Shown here: positions 1 through 5,022 of the stretch, piece after piece
Layout of the letters: every line of letters begins with the position of its first letter
Numbering within the stretch: position 1 is the first letter of the stretch
Assembly: GCA_903970565.1 (NCBI GenBank)
Contig: CAJCJE010000075.1
Span: 1-5,022 of the forward strand
DNA: 5,022 nt
From: Candidatus Melainabacteria bacterium
GTDB lineage: Bacteria > Actinomycetota > Actinomycetes > Mycobacteriales > Pseudonocardiaceae
Direction of reading: 5' to 3'
Program-made: the position numbers and the translations under genes
Notes under the pieces: generated by a model
Told to the model about the DNA's origin: nothing
Database searches by the model: none
The model's input: the letters and a program-made list of their open reading frames with translations, nothing else

Positions 1-1887
1 GAGCCGTTCCGCGGCGGTCACCGCGGTCACGGCGAGGTCCGTCCGCCCGGTCGCCCTGGCGAGCCGGATGAACCAGGCTGCCGCACCGGGCTCCTGGACC
101 ATCAGCGCGGGCTCCGCCGGCAATGCGGGCGCGAGTTCGTCCAGCAGCTCCACCGCGGCTCCTGACCCGGATCGGGCCTGGGTGACCAGCAGATCCACCC
201 AGTCGTACTGGACCGAGGGGAACAGCACCCGATCGTCGGCGAGGTCGGCCCGGCACCGGCGGACATGCTCGGTCGCGGCGTCCAGGTCGCCGGAGTGCAG
301 GGCGACCTTGGCGAGCACCGTCCTGGCGAGTGGTACCAGTAGCGGCGTGCCGTGTCGGGTGGCGCTCGCCAGCCCTTCCCGCGCCGCGTCGTGCGCCTCG
401 GCGAGCCGGCCTGCCCGTAACAACAGCTGCGAGCGCACCACGAACGGGGCTGCCGCGTGCGCGGCGGCCGACCTGCGCGCGATGTCCGCCCGCGCGCCCG
501 CGATCAACGCCTCCGCCTCGTCGAACTCGACGATCTCGGCGAGCTTCGTGGCGAGCGCGAGCCGAGGCCATCCCGGCGGCCCGACCACTTCGGCACCCGA
601 CACCGCTTCCCTGCCCCACCACAGGGCTTCGGCGAGCCTGCCCCGTGACCAGTCCATATTGGACTGTGCGGTGGCCGCGACGATCGCTTGCACGTCCGCG
701 CCGACATAACCCCGGTTGGCCAGGATCGCGCTCGTGTCCTCGTGCACCTTGCCCTCGTCGAGCATGTACCGGCCGAACACCACGGCCGCCGCCGCGAGCG
801 CACCGGCAGTCGCCGACAAGCCCGGTTCCGCGAGTACCCGTTCACCCTCGGCGACACCTTGCTTCGCCCTTCCGGACATCACCAGTGCGTCGCTGAGCAG
901 GCACCGCAGTTCCGTCGCGACCGAACTGGGCAGCTCGCCGGAGAGCATCGCGTACCCGGTGGTGATCGCGGCGTCCATCCGGCCGACCGAGATCAGGTTC
1001 CGCACCGCGTCGACGACCTGCGTACCGTGGCCGGGTTCGGTCCCCGGCACCGCCGTCGATCGGGTCCGCCCGGCCTCCTCGCGCAGCGCGTCCTGGACGG
1101 ACTGGGGCAGTGCCTCGGCGATCGCCCTGCGCACCAGTTCGCAGTGGAAGGCGAGCGAGTCGCCCGAGCTGACCAACAGCGCCGAGTGCAGTGCCTCGTC
1201 CAGCACCGGCAGCAGCGTGGCGGTCGTCTCCCGCAGCAGCCGCACCACGTCGACGAGCTGGAAGGTGTTGCCGAGCACGGCTCCGACCCGCAGCAACTGC
1301 TGGCATTTCACCGACAGTTCGGCCACCCATCGCCGGACCACGGTGAACACCTGTTCAGGAATACGGTTGGTACCCAGCGCACCCTCCTCGCGCAGCCCGC
1401 ACACGAGTGCCTCCAGCAACTGCGGATTCCCGCCCGCGGCGTCGGCCAGCGCGCGCACCACCGGGCCGGGCTCACTGCCAGCGAGCGAACGCACCAGATC
1501 TTCCGCCGGTCCGAGCGCCAGCGGGCGCAACCGCAGCCTGGAGGTGACGCGCTCATACCCGCTCAGCAGCCGATCGAACTCGGCGCGATCCGAGCGGGTG
1601 GTGAGTACGACCGCGACATGATCCGTGGCGAGGCGGGCCAGTCGCGCGGTGACGGCGTCCGGACTCATCAGGTGGGCGTCGTCGTGCAGGATCAGCCGAG
1701 GACCGTCGGCCTGGTCGAAACCATTGTCCTCCGCTGAAAGTTCGATATACCGGACGAGTTGCGACCGGCCCATTCCAGCGGCACCCTCGATGACGAGTAC
1801 TCCGGAGCCACCGGATCGGACGGCGCGCAGAAACCGATCAACGAACTCATGATCATCCTGGCGACCGAAGACATGACGAACTGGCAT
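1..1887 (-). CDS. Large LuxR-family (LAL/STAND-type) ATPase transcriptional regulator, 3' end outside the window
   Basis: The minus-strand frame stays open from ATG 1887 to the left edge (629 codons, no stop), with coding-type third positions throughout. Seen in order: a P-loop-like GAAGMGRS (residues 35-42), a Walker B-like strand ending HDDAH (about 64-72), a TTRSD segment (95-99), AAGGNPQLLEAL (150-161), and FHCELVRRAIAEALP (247-261). The last two match conserved parts of the ATPase half of large LuxR-type (MalT-like, STAND) regulators. Residues from about 290 are Ala/Leu-rich helical repeats of TPR type. Family knowledge: such proteins run to about 900 residues and end in a LuxR helix-turn-helix, so the DNA-binding part should lie beyond the window; I cannot see it. 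They commonly activate antibiotic clusters. Odd points: Walker A Lys is replaced by Arg41, and only about 22 residues separate Walker A from the Walker B strand, far fewer than usual. One TTA codon occurs (Leu490). Start choice rests on a purine-rich site nine bases upstream. Another STAND-type regulator without LuxR helix-turn-helix remains possible. Confidence 0.85.
   Translation of the reverse strand, partial: MPVRHVFGRQDDHEFVDRFLRAVRSGGSGVLVIEGAAGMGRSQLVRYIELSAEDNGFDQADGPRLILHDDAHLMSPDAVTARLARLATDHVAVVLTTRSDRAEFDRLLSGYERVTSRLRLRPLALGPAEDLVRSLAGSEPGPVVRALADAAGGNPQLLEALVCGLREEGALGTNRIPEQVFTVVRRWVAELSVKCQQLLRVGAVLGNTFQLVDVVRLLRETTATLLPVLDEALHSALLVSSGDSLAFHCELVRRAIAEALPQSVQDALREEAGRTRSTAVPGTEPGHGTQVVDAVRNLISVGRMDAAITTGYAMLSGELPSSVATELRCLLSDALVMSGRAKQGVAEGERVLAEPGLSATAGALAAAAVVFGRYMLDEGKVHEDTSAILANRGYVGADVQAIVAATAQSNMDWSRGRLAEALWWGREAVSGAEVVGPPGWPRLALATKLAEIVEFDEAEALIAGARADIARRSAAAHAAAPFVVRSQLLLRAGRLAEAHDAAREGLASATRHGTPLLVPLARTVLAKVALHSGDLDAATEHVRRCRADLADDRVLFPSVQYDWVDLLVTQARSGSGAAVELLDELAPALPAEPALMVQEPGAAAWFIRLARATGRTDLAVTAVTAAERL
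418..420 (-). promoter_or_regulatory. In-frame TTA leucine codon (bldA-type translational control point)
   Basis: Codon 490 of the large regulator is TTA, the only in-frame TTA in the visible part of the gene; the two preceding leucines use CTG and TTG. In Streptomyces TTA is read only by the bldA tRNA, which accumulates late in development, and it is concentrated in regulators of secondary metabolism. Control at this site is inferred from that precedent. Confidence 0.6.
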
Positions 1888-1896
1888 GGACACGTG

Positions 1897-1906
1897 CCTT
1901 CCCCCC
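1897..1906 (-). promoter_or_regulatory. Ribosome binding site of the large regulator
   Basis: On the minus strand the sequence reads GGGGGGAAGG, ending nine bases before ATG 1887. It is purine-rich and partly complementary to the 16S rRNA 3' end, which supports this ATG as the start. The next in-frame ATG (codon 39) lies inside the P-loop and cannot be the start of a complete domain. Confidence 0.65.
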
Positions 1907-1972
1907 GTTGCTGGAGCTGTCCGGCGCGGTAGATGTTCCCCCGAGTTGTCGACGCCGGCACTCGCACCACTG

Positions 1973-2000
1973 AGGATACCAACCGACCACGACACGTCCT
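1973..2000 (-). promoter_or_regulatory. Possible promoter of the large regulator
   Basis: On the minus strand, TATCCT (1973-1978) fits the actinobacterial -10 pattern TANNNT. Sixteen bases upstream is AGGACG (1995-2000), a weak -35 that shares GAC with TTGACA. It would give an untranslated leader of roughly 80 bases before ATG 1887. This is a motif match only; other arrangements are possible. Confidence 0.25.
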
Positions 2001-2190
2001 ACAGGAAAATCTTCGGCACGAGGTCCGATGATCTACCGGCCACGATCCGTGGAGGGCTCGTGTACTCCGACCGTTCCTGGCGCGTTGGCCGGCCTCGGCA
2101 CGTGAGGAGTTCGCTGACCCGCGGATGGTGGACAGGGTGATCACTTGGCGAGCATGATCGAGCAGCTGCGGTTGTGGGTACCTACCGGCC

Positions 2191-3333
2191 ATGAGAGAAC
2201 CCACAGGTCGTCGTCGCGGACGCGCCGTCCAGTTACCGTGGCCGCGTTGCATACGACTCGTCATCCCACGCCCGGCGGTCACCCCGGCCGTCTCGGTGAC
2301 CAGTGTGATGGTCGTTGTCATTGCCGCGCTTGGCTTAGCCGGGTGCCGGCTCGATGTCAGCTTACCCAGCAGGTCCGGCACCACCGCTCCGAGCGGTTCG
2401 AGCGCTCCGAGCGGTTCGACGGGCGCCGGCGGCAGCGCGGTGGTGATCACCGAGCCGGACCAGGGCTACACCCCGGTCTACCACCTCATCGGCACCGCGA
2501 CCAGGTCGATCGACCTGACCATGTACGAGCTGGTCGACACGACCGCCGAGCAGGATCTGGCCGCGGCAGCCGCGAAGGGGGTGAAGGTCCGGGTCATCCT
2601 GGACCAGAACCTGGAGAAGTCCAGTAATACCGCTGCTTTCGACTTTCTCAACGGCCACGGCGTGTCGACGGTGTGGGCGCAGTCGGGTCGGACCACCCAC
2701 CAGAAGACGATCACCATCGACGGCACCACATCGTTGATCATGACCGGCAACCTGACCTCGCGGTACTACTCGACCACCCGCGACTTCGGCGTGATCGACA
2801 CCGACGCGGCGGACGTGAGCGCGATCGAGGCGGTGTTCAACGCCGACTTCGCCAACACCCCGATCACCCCGAAAGATGGCGATGACCTGGTCTGGAGCCC
2901 GACCGACTCGCAGACCCAACTGCTCGCCCTGATCAACGGCGCGACCGCGTCGCTGGATGTGGAAAACGAGGAGATGGGCGACGGTGACATCGTCAGCGCG
3001 TTGGAGAACGCGGCCAGGCGCGGTGTCGACGTGGACGTGACCATGACCAACTCCGACAACGACTACGCCTCGGAGTTCGACGCTCTGACCACGGCGGGCG
3101 TGCATGTGGCCACCGATACCGGCGAAAAACCCATCTATGTCCACGCCAAGGTGATCGTCGCGGACGCGGGTCGCTCCGGTGCGAAGATCTACGTCGGGTC
3201 GGAGAACTTCTCCAGCACGTCGCTCAACCACAACCGCGAGTTGGGCATCATCACCACGAACCAGTCGGTACTGAACACGATCGCCTCGACGCTCACCGCG
3301 GATGCGAAGCAGGCGGCAGCCTGGTCGGGCTGA
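2191..3333 (+). CDS. Secreted phospholipase D-like (double HKD) lipoprotein
   Basis: A 380-residue protein. A basic N-region (RRRGR at 7-11) is followed by a hydrophobic stretch (about 40-50) and a lipobox LAGC with Cys52, so it should be exported, lipidated and anchored outside the membrane. Residues 62-82 form a Ser/Gly/Ala/Pro linker. Two PLD-type catalytic motifs follow: H170-x-K172-x4-D177 with G186-N187 downstream, and H318-x-K320-x4-D325 with GSEN (336-339) and NRELG (348-352). Both are complete, so the protein is probably an active phosphodiesterase acting through a phosphohistidine intermediate. The family covers phospholipases, cardiolipin synthases and nucleases; the substrate is not evident. 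ATG 2191 is the first possible start after the in-frame stop at 2155-2157. The N-region is long (about 39 residues) and no clear ribosome binding site precedes it, so the start is less certain than the gene. All three TTA codons lie at residues 15, 49 and 58; the rest uses G/C-ending codons. Confidence 0.92.
   Translation: MREPTGRRRGRAVQLPWPRCIRLVIPRPAVTPAVSVTSVMVVVIAALGLAGCRLDVSLPSRSGTTAPSGSSAPSGSTGAGGSAVVITEPDQGYTPVYHLIGTATRSIDLTMYELVDTTAEQDLAAAAAKGVKVRVILDQNLEKSSNTAAFDFLNGHGVSTVWAQSGRTTHQKTITIDGTTSLIMTGNLTSRYYSTTRDFGVIDTDAADVSAIEAVFNADFANTPITPKDGDDLVWSPTDSQTQLLALINGATASLDVENEEMGDGDIVSALENAARRGVDVDVTMTNSDNDYASEFDALTTAGVHVATDTGEKPIYVHAKVIVADAGRSGAKIYVGSENFSSTSLNHNRELGIITTNQSVLNTIASTLTADAKQAAAWSG
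2233..2364 (+). promoter_or_regulatory. Cluster of three TTA codons at the start of the lipoprotein gene
   Basis: TTA codons lie at 2233-2235 (Leu15), 2335-2337 (Leu49) and 2362-2364 (Leu58). No other in-frame TTA occurs in the remaining 322 codons. They sit in the signal peptide and the first residues after the lipid-anchor cysteine. By analogy with Streptomyces bldA control, translation would stall early when the cognate leucyl-tRNA is scarce; this is inference. Confidence 0.55.
2385..2420 (+). repeat. 18-bp tandem duplication encoding an APSGS(S/T) linker
   Basis: Two adjacent 18-bp copies, 2385-2402 and 2403-2420, share CGCTCCGAGCGGTTCGA and differ only at the last base. They encode APSGSS and APSGST, residues 66-77 of the lipoprotein, immediately before the first catalytic domain. 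This is a flexible tether between lipid anchor and enzyme, and copy number may vary between strains by slippage. Confidence 0.9.
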
Positions 3334-3353
3334 CTGCCCGAACAGCGGCAGTC
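3332..3353 (+). terminator. Hairpin at the lipoprotein stop codon, followed by a second small hairpin
   Basis: GACTGCC (3332-3338) and GGCAGTC (3347-3353) are perfect 7-bp arms around an 8-base loop, beginning within the TGA stop codon. A second hairpin follows: GGGAC (3363-3367), a 3-base loop, GTCCC (3371-3375). There is no T-tract, which is common for actinobacterial terminators. The role as terminator is inferred from position. Confidence 0.5.
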
Positions 3354-3393
3354 GTCCGGGGCGGGACTCGGTCCCTGCCGCGCGATGTGGGGT

Positions 3394-3830
3394 ATGCGGA
3401 TACTCGTTCTGCACCAGAACCGGTTCGGCCGGATGGGCTGTCTCCGGGTCATCGACCATGATGAGCGCAACGTCCTCTACGCCACCATCGTCGACCTCGA
3501 CGTCGCACTGTCGTATGTGGACATTCTCGGAGTGTGGTCGAGCCCTGCCGTGACGATGCGGAGATCGGCGTCGCGGCGTTGTCCTTGTCCTGCGTGCGTC
3601 GAATCGTCGGTGTCACCGACAAGATCAAGGATGCCAACGTCGTGCAACTGGGTCAGGTGGTTCGCGAAGTGACTTCGGACTCGATCGGAACCGGGTGTTC
3701 TCCTCGGGGGCGGCGGTCTACGTCAGTCACCGCCTCGCGGTCCAGCGCGGCGGAGATCATCATCGTGATTTCGCCGGGCTGGCGAGCATGGTCATCTACT
3801 GTGAGATGATGGAGCTGTCGCCAGATCGAG
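3394..3830 (+). pseudogene. Probable decayed gene with ATP-grasp-like N-terminus and two frame changes
   Basis: The segment begins MRILVLHQNRFGRMG, with RVIDHDERNVLYA soon after. This resembles the N-termini of actinobacterial ATP-grasp proteins (MRILVLH...IDHD..HDV.Y) as I remember them. G/C-ending codons continue in this frame to about 3531. They then move to the frame containing VEPCRDDAEIGVAALSLS and RRIVGVTDKIKDANVVQLGQVV (about 3534-3670). They shift again to a frame reading FGLDRNRVFSSGAAVYVSHRLAV and RDFAGLASMVIYCEMMEL (about 3674-3830). Both changes fit loss of one base, or gain of two. No single frame gives a normal protein, and an intact ATP-grasp enzyme would be about 300-400 residues, so the 3' part appears lost as well. 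I do not recognise the third segment. No clear ribosome binding site precedes 3394 or the in-frame ATG at 3385. Sequencing errors could mimic the frame changes. The 3' end overlaps the SARP gene tail-to-tail by about 40 bases and is approximate. Confidence 0.5.
3730..3753 (-). terminator. Possible hairpin terminator downstream of the SARP gene
   Basis: CCGCC (3730-3734) pairs with GGCGG (3749-3753). Inside it CGC (3736-3738) pairs with GCG (3745-3747) across one mismatch, leaving a 6-base loop. It lies 38 bases past the SARP stop codon, in the direction of SARP transcription, and has no T-tract. It also sits inside the probable pseudogene, so it may be coincidental GC-rich pairing. Confidence 0.3.
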
Positions 3831-4769
3831 CGACAGGCTCGTCGCGCGCGGCGGGACCTGTTCGAGTCGTCGGTCGGCCGACAGAATGTCGATGTAGAGC
3901 TGACGCAGCGGTTCTGACGGTGTCTGACCGTGTTCTTCCACGAGGGTGGCACGCAGGGTCTGAAACGCCCCGAGAGCATCCGCCTGCCGGCCCGAGCGGT
4001 AGAGCGCGAGCATCAGGTGACTTGTCAGCCGTTCTTCGGCAGGATGGCGGTGGACCAGGCCGCTCAACTCGCCGATCAACTCGTGGTGCAGGCCGCGCCG
4101 CAGGTCGACATGGACACGTTGGCTGACGATGTCGAGTTGGCGGCGCTCGATTCTGGCCACGGCCGCTGCCAGAATCGGTCCGGCCTCGATGTCGACGAGT
4201 ACGTCCGCGCGCCACAGGTCCAGGGCGGCGCGGAACTGGTCGGAGGCGACCATGAGTTCGTTTCGGGCCAGGGCCACCTGCGCGCTGTGTACTCGCGCGG
4301 AGAAGACGTCGAAATCCAGTTCTCCGGATCGTACGAACAGTTGGTAGCCGTGTTCCCGCGTTACCAGCCGCGCGGCCTCGAAACCGCCGAGCGACCGGCG
4401 CAGTTGCATGACGTAGACGTGCACGGCCGCGACCGCGGTGGCAGGCTGGTCATAGGCCCACAGCTCCCGCAGGACCTGCGGCATCGTGACGACACGATTG
4501 GCGTTGACCAGTAGCAGGGCGAGGATCTGGCGTTGTTTGGGGGCGGTCGGTGCGACCTCCGTGGTGCCTTTGATCACCGACAACGGACCGAGTATCAGGA
4601 TTCGCAGGTGGTCCATCCGGTCGTCGCGGTCGTCGCGGTCATCGGCGGACGGGTCGAGGGGAAGTCCGCTGTCGCGACCACTGCCCGACAACCTCGTGGC
4701 GACGACGCCGGCGATCACGCCAGGCGGCGGGCGGGGTGGGGGTACTGATTCCGGTGCGGTCTGGAACAT
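3792..4769 (-). CDS. SARP-family transcriptional activator with N-terminal extension
   Basis: Start ATG 4769, stop TGA 3794-3792, 325 residues. From about residue 54 it reads HLRILILGPLSV, then APKQRQILALLLVNANRVV and ELW...TAVAAVHVYVMQLRRSLG (to about 128): the OmpR-type winged-helix DNA-binding domain of SARPs. Residues about 151-301, from LDFDVF to QLYIDILSADRRL, form the helical bacterial transcriptional activation domain (BTAD). Known members such as ActII-ORF4, DnrI and RedD bind direct repeats near -35 and activate antibiotic biosynthesis genes; the targets here are not visible. Usual small SARPs start just before the LRILGPL strand. This one has about 51 extra residues: proline-rich SVPPPRPPPG (8-17), then an Asp/Asp/Arg repeat. 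The start is chosen because GGAGG lies six bases upstream; the ATG at 4616, which would give a standard-length protein, has no such site, nor has the GTG at 4859. There are no TTA codons. Confidence 0.92.
   Translation of the reverse strand: MFQTAPESVPPPRPPPGVIAGVVATRLSGSGRDSGLPLDPSADDRDDRDDRMDHLRILILGPLSVIKGTTEVAPTAPKQRQILALLLVNANRVVTMPQVLRELWAYDQPATAVAAVHVYVMQLRRSLGGFEAARLVTREHGYQLFVRSGELDFDVFSARVHSAQVALARNELMVASDQFRAALDLWRADVLVDIEAGPILAAAVARIERRQLDIVSQRVHVDLRRGLHHELIGELSGLVHRHPAEERLTSHLMLALYRSGRQADALGAFQTLRATLVEEHGQTPSEPLRQLYIDILSADRRLEQVPPRATSLSLDLATAPSSHSR
4618..4644 (-). repeat. Three 9-bp tandem repeats encoding (Asp-Asp-Arg)3
   Basis: On the plus strand CGGTCGTCG occurs at 4618-4626 and 4627-4635, and as CGGTCATCG at 4636-4644. 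On the coding strand they give DDRDDRDDR directly before the Met at 4616 that starts the core SARP domain. The repeat forms a charged linker and could change copy number by slippage. Confidence 0.9.
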
Positions 4770-4775
4770 GGTCTG

Positions 4776-4780
4776 CCTCC
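4776..4780 (-). promoter_or_regulatory. Shine-Dalgarno sequence of the SARP gene
   Basis: On the minus strand GGAGG ends six bases before ATG 4769, a near-ideal site and spacing. It decides the start and shows that the N-terminal extension is probably translated. Confidence 0.85.
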
Positions 4781-4899
4781 TGGCGTGTCTGGGAGAAACA
4801 CATGCCGCCAGGGTCCGGAAGCGGTCCCGATTCACTACTGTCACGTCGCGTCCGACCACCGATGGGCCGGCGGGACGTCAGATCAGGTGATGCCCTCTG

Positions 4900-4927
4900 A
4901 GCCTAGCTGCTCGATGGGGCCGCGCAA
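4900..4927 (-). promoter_or_regulatory. Possible promoter of the SARP gene
   Basis: On the minus strand TAGGCT (4900-4905) fits the -10 pattern TANNNT. TTGCGC (4922-4927), with the TTG of a -35 box, lies 16 bases upstream. Transcription would start near 4893 and leave a leader of about 120 bases. This is a motif-level prediction. Confidence 0.35.
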
Positions 4928-4945
4928 CAGCAAATGTGAGGCAGG

Positions 4946-4972
4946 CCAACGAGATTCTGACGTTGGTGTCAG
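4946..4972. promoter_or_regulatory. Overlapping inverted repeats upstream of the SARP promoter candidate
   Basis: CCAACG (4946-4951) and CGTTGG (4961-4966) form a perfect dyad with a 9-base spacer. CTGAC (4957-4961) and GTCAG (4968-4972) form a second dyad with a 6-base spacer that overlaps the first. They lie about 20-45 bases upstream of the proposed -35, where a regulator could bind. No known operator is recognised. From 4973 to the window end I see no supportable gene. Confidence 0.35.
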
Positions 4973-5022
4973 CTTTCTCGCGTGAGCCGATCCGGGTTCC
5001 TCGCCGATGACCGTGTTCGAGT

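Larger units (their letters stand above)
1888..2190. other. Divergent intergenic region between the large regulator and the phospholipase-D lipoprotein
   Basis: About 300 bases with no convincing gene; open frames crossing it lack coding character. It must carry the promoters of both flanking genes. Visible motifs: GGCACGTG at 2097-2104 on the plus strand and again on the minus strand at 1891-1898, so that each copy points toward its nearer gene; CTACCGGCCA at 2033-2042 and again at 2182-2191, the second copy overlapping the lipoprotein start codon; and the palindrome GTGATCAC at 2137-2144. I see no good plus-strand -10/-35 pair and no clear Shine-Dalgarno sequence before 2191. Confidence 0.6.

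Noticed and set aside
688..1737. Long plus-strand open frames opposite the large regulator (up to 349 codons)
   Set aside because: They are antisense to a longer frame with recognisable ATPase and LAL motifs. Their products are Arg/Gln/His- or Ser-rich without domain signatures, typical of high-GC shadow frames.
2125..2157. Ten-codon upstream reading frame ahead of the lipoprotein
   Set aside because: The GAGGAG before it ends 15 bases from the ATG, which is too far, and the peptide has no attenuation-type codon run.
2209..2226. Arg-rich stretch of the lipoprotein considered as a Tat signal
   Set aside because: RRRGR lacks the S/T-R-R-x-F-L-K pattern and lies far from the hydrophobic core; a Sec-type lipoprotein signal fits better.
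2442..2451. Ten-base palindrome GGTGATCACC
   Set aside because: It lies inside the lipoprotein coding sequence and is made of common Val/Ile/Thr codons; probably coincidental.
2362..3459. 365-codon minus-strand frame opposite the lipoprotein gene
   Set aside because: The plus strand has two complete HKD motifs and a lipobox. The minus frame is rich in Arg, Gly, Val and His with no recognisable domain.
3606..3620. Perfect palindrome, 7-bp arms around one base (GTCGGTG-T-CACCGAC)
   Set aside because: It lies in protein-like sequence of the broken gene and encodes VGVTD there. Palindromes of this size are expected in GC-rich DNA.
5007..5022. Possible start of a rightward gene (ATG at 5007)
   Set aside because: Only five codons fit before the edge and no ribosome binding site is evident.
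1..5022. CRISPR arrays, tRNA or rRNA genes, insertion sequences, attachment sites
   Set aside because: No regularly spaced repeats, transposase-like frame, flanking terminal inverted repeats or RNA-gene motifs were seen on either strand.

Overview
The window is high-GC DNA with strong G/C preference at third codon positions. It carries two regulator types typical of antibiotic-producing actinomycetes and contains rare TTA leucine codons. This points to a filamentous actinomycete (Streptomycetales or Pseudonocardiales type) and to a regulatory stretch at the edge of, or within, a specialised-metabolite locus. No biosynthetic enzyme is complete in the window, so the product cannot be named.

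Layout. Positions 1-1887 (minus strand) hold the first 629 codons of a large LuxR-family/STAND-type ATPase regulator; its 3' end lies beyond the left edge. Positions 1888-2190 are a divergent intergenic region with short repeated motifs. Positions 2191-3333 (plus) encode a secreted lipoprotein with two complete phospholipase-D HKD motifs, followed by two small hairpins. Positions 3394 to about 3830 look like a broken gene on the plus strand. Its start resembles the N-terminus of actinobacterial ATP-grasp proteins, and the apparent coding frame changes twice. Positions 3792-4769 (minus) encode a SARP-family activator with an unusual proline-rich and Asp/Asp/Arg-repeat N-terminal extension and a very good ribosome binding site. 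Positions 4770-5022 are the SARP upstream region, with a promoter candidate and overlapping inverted repeats.

How the parts may work together (inference). SARP and large LuxR-type regulators are usually pathway-specific activators. The large regulator has one in-frame TTA codon, and the lipoprotein has three, all within its first 58 codons. In Streptomyces such codons make translation depend on the developmentally controlled bldA leucyl-tRNA, so both genes may be expressed late. The SARP gene has no TTA codon.

Most unusual points: the large regulator has Arg in place of the Walker A Lys and a strongly shortened Walker A to Walker B interval; TTA codons cluster in the lipoprotein signal region; and a decayed gene lies tail-to-tail against the SARP gene. 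I do not see a convincing new multi-gene system here.
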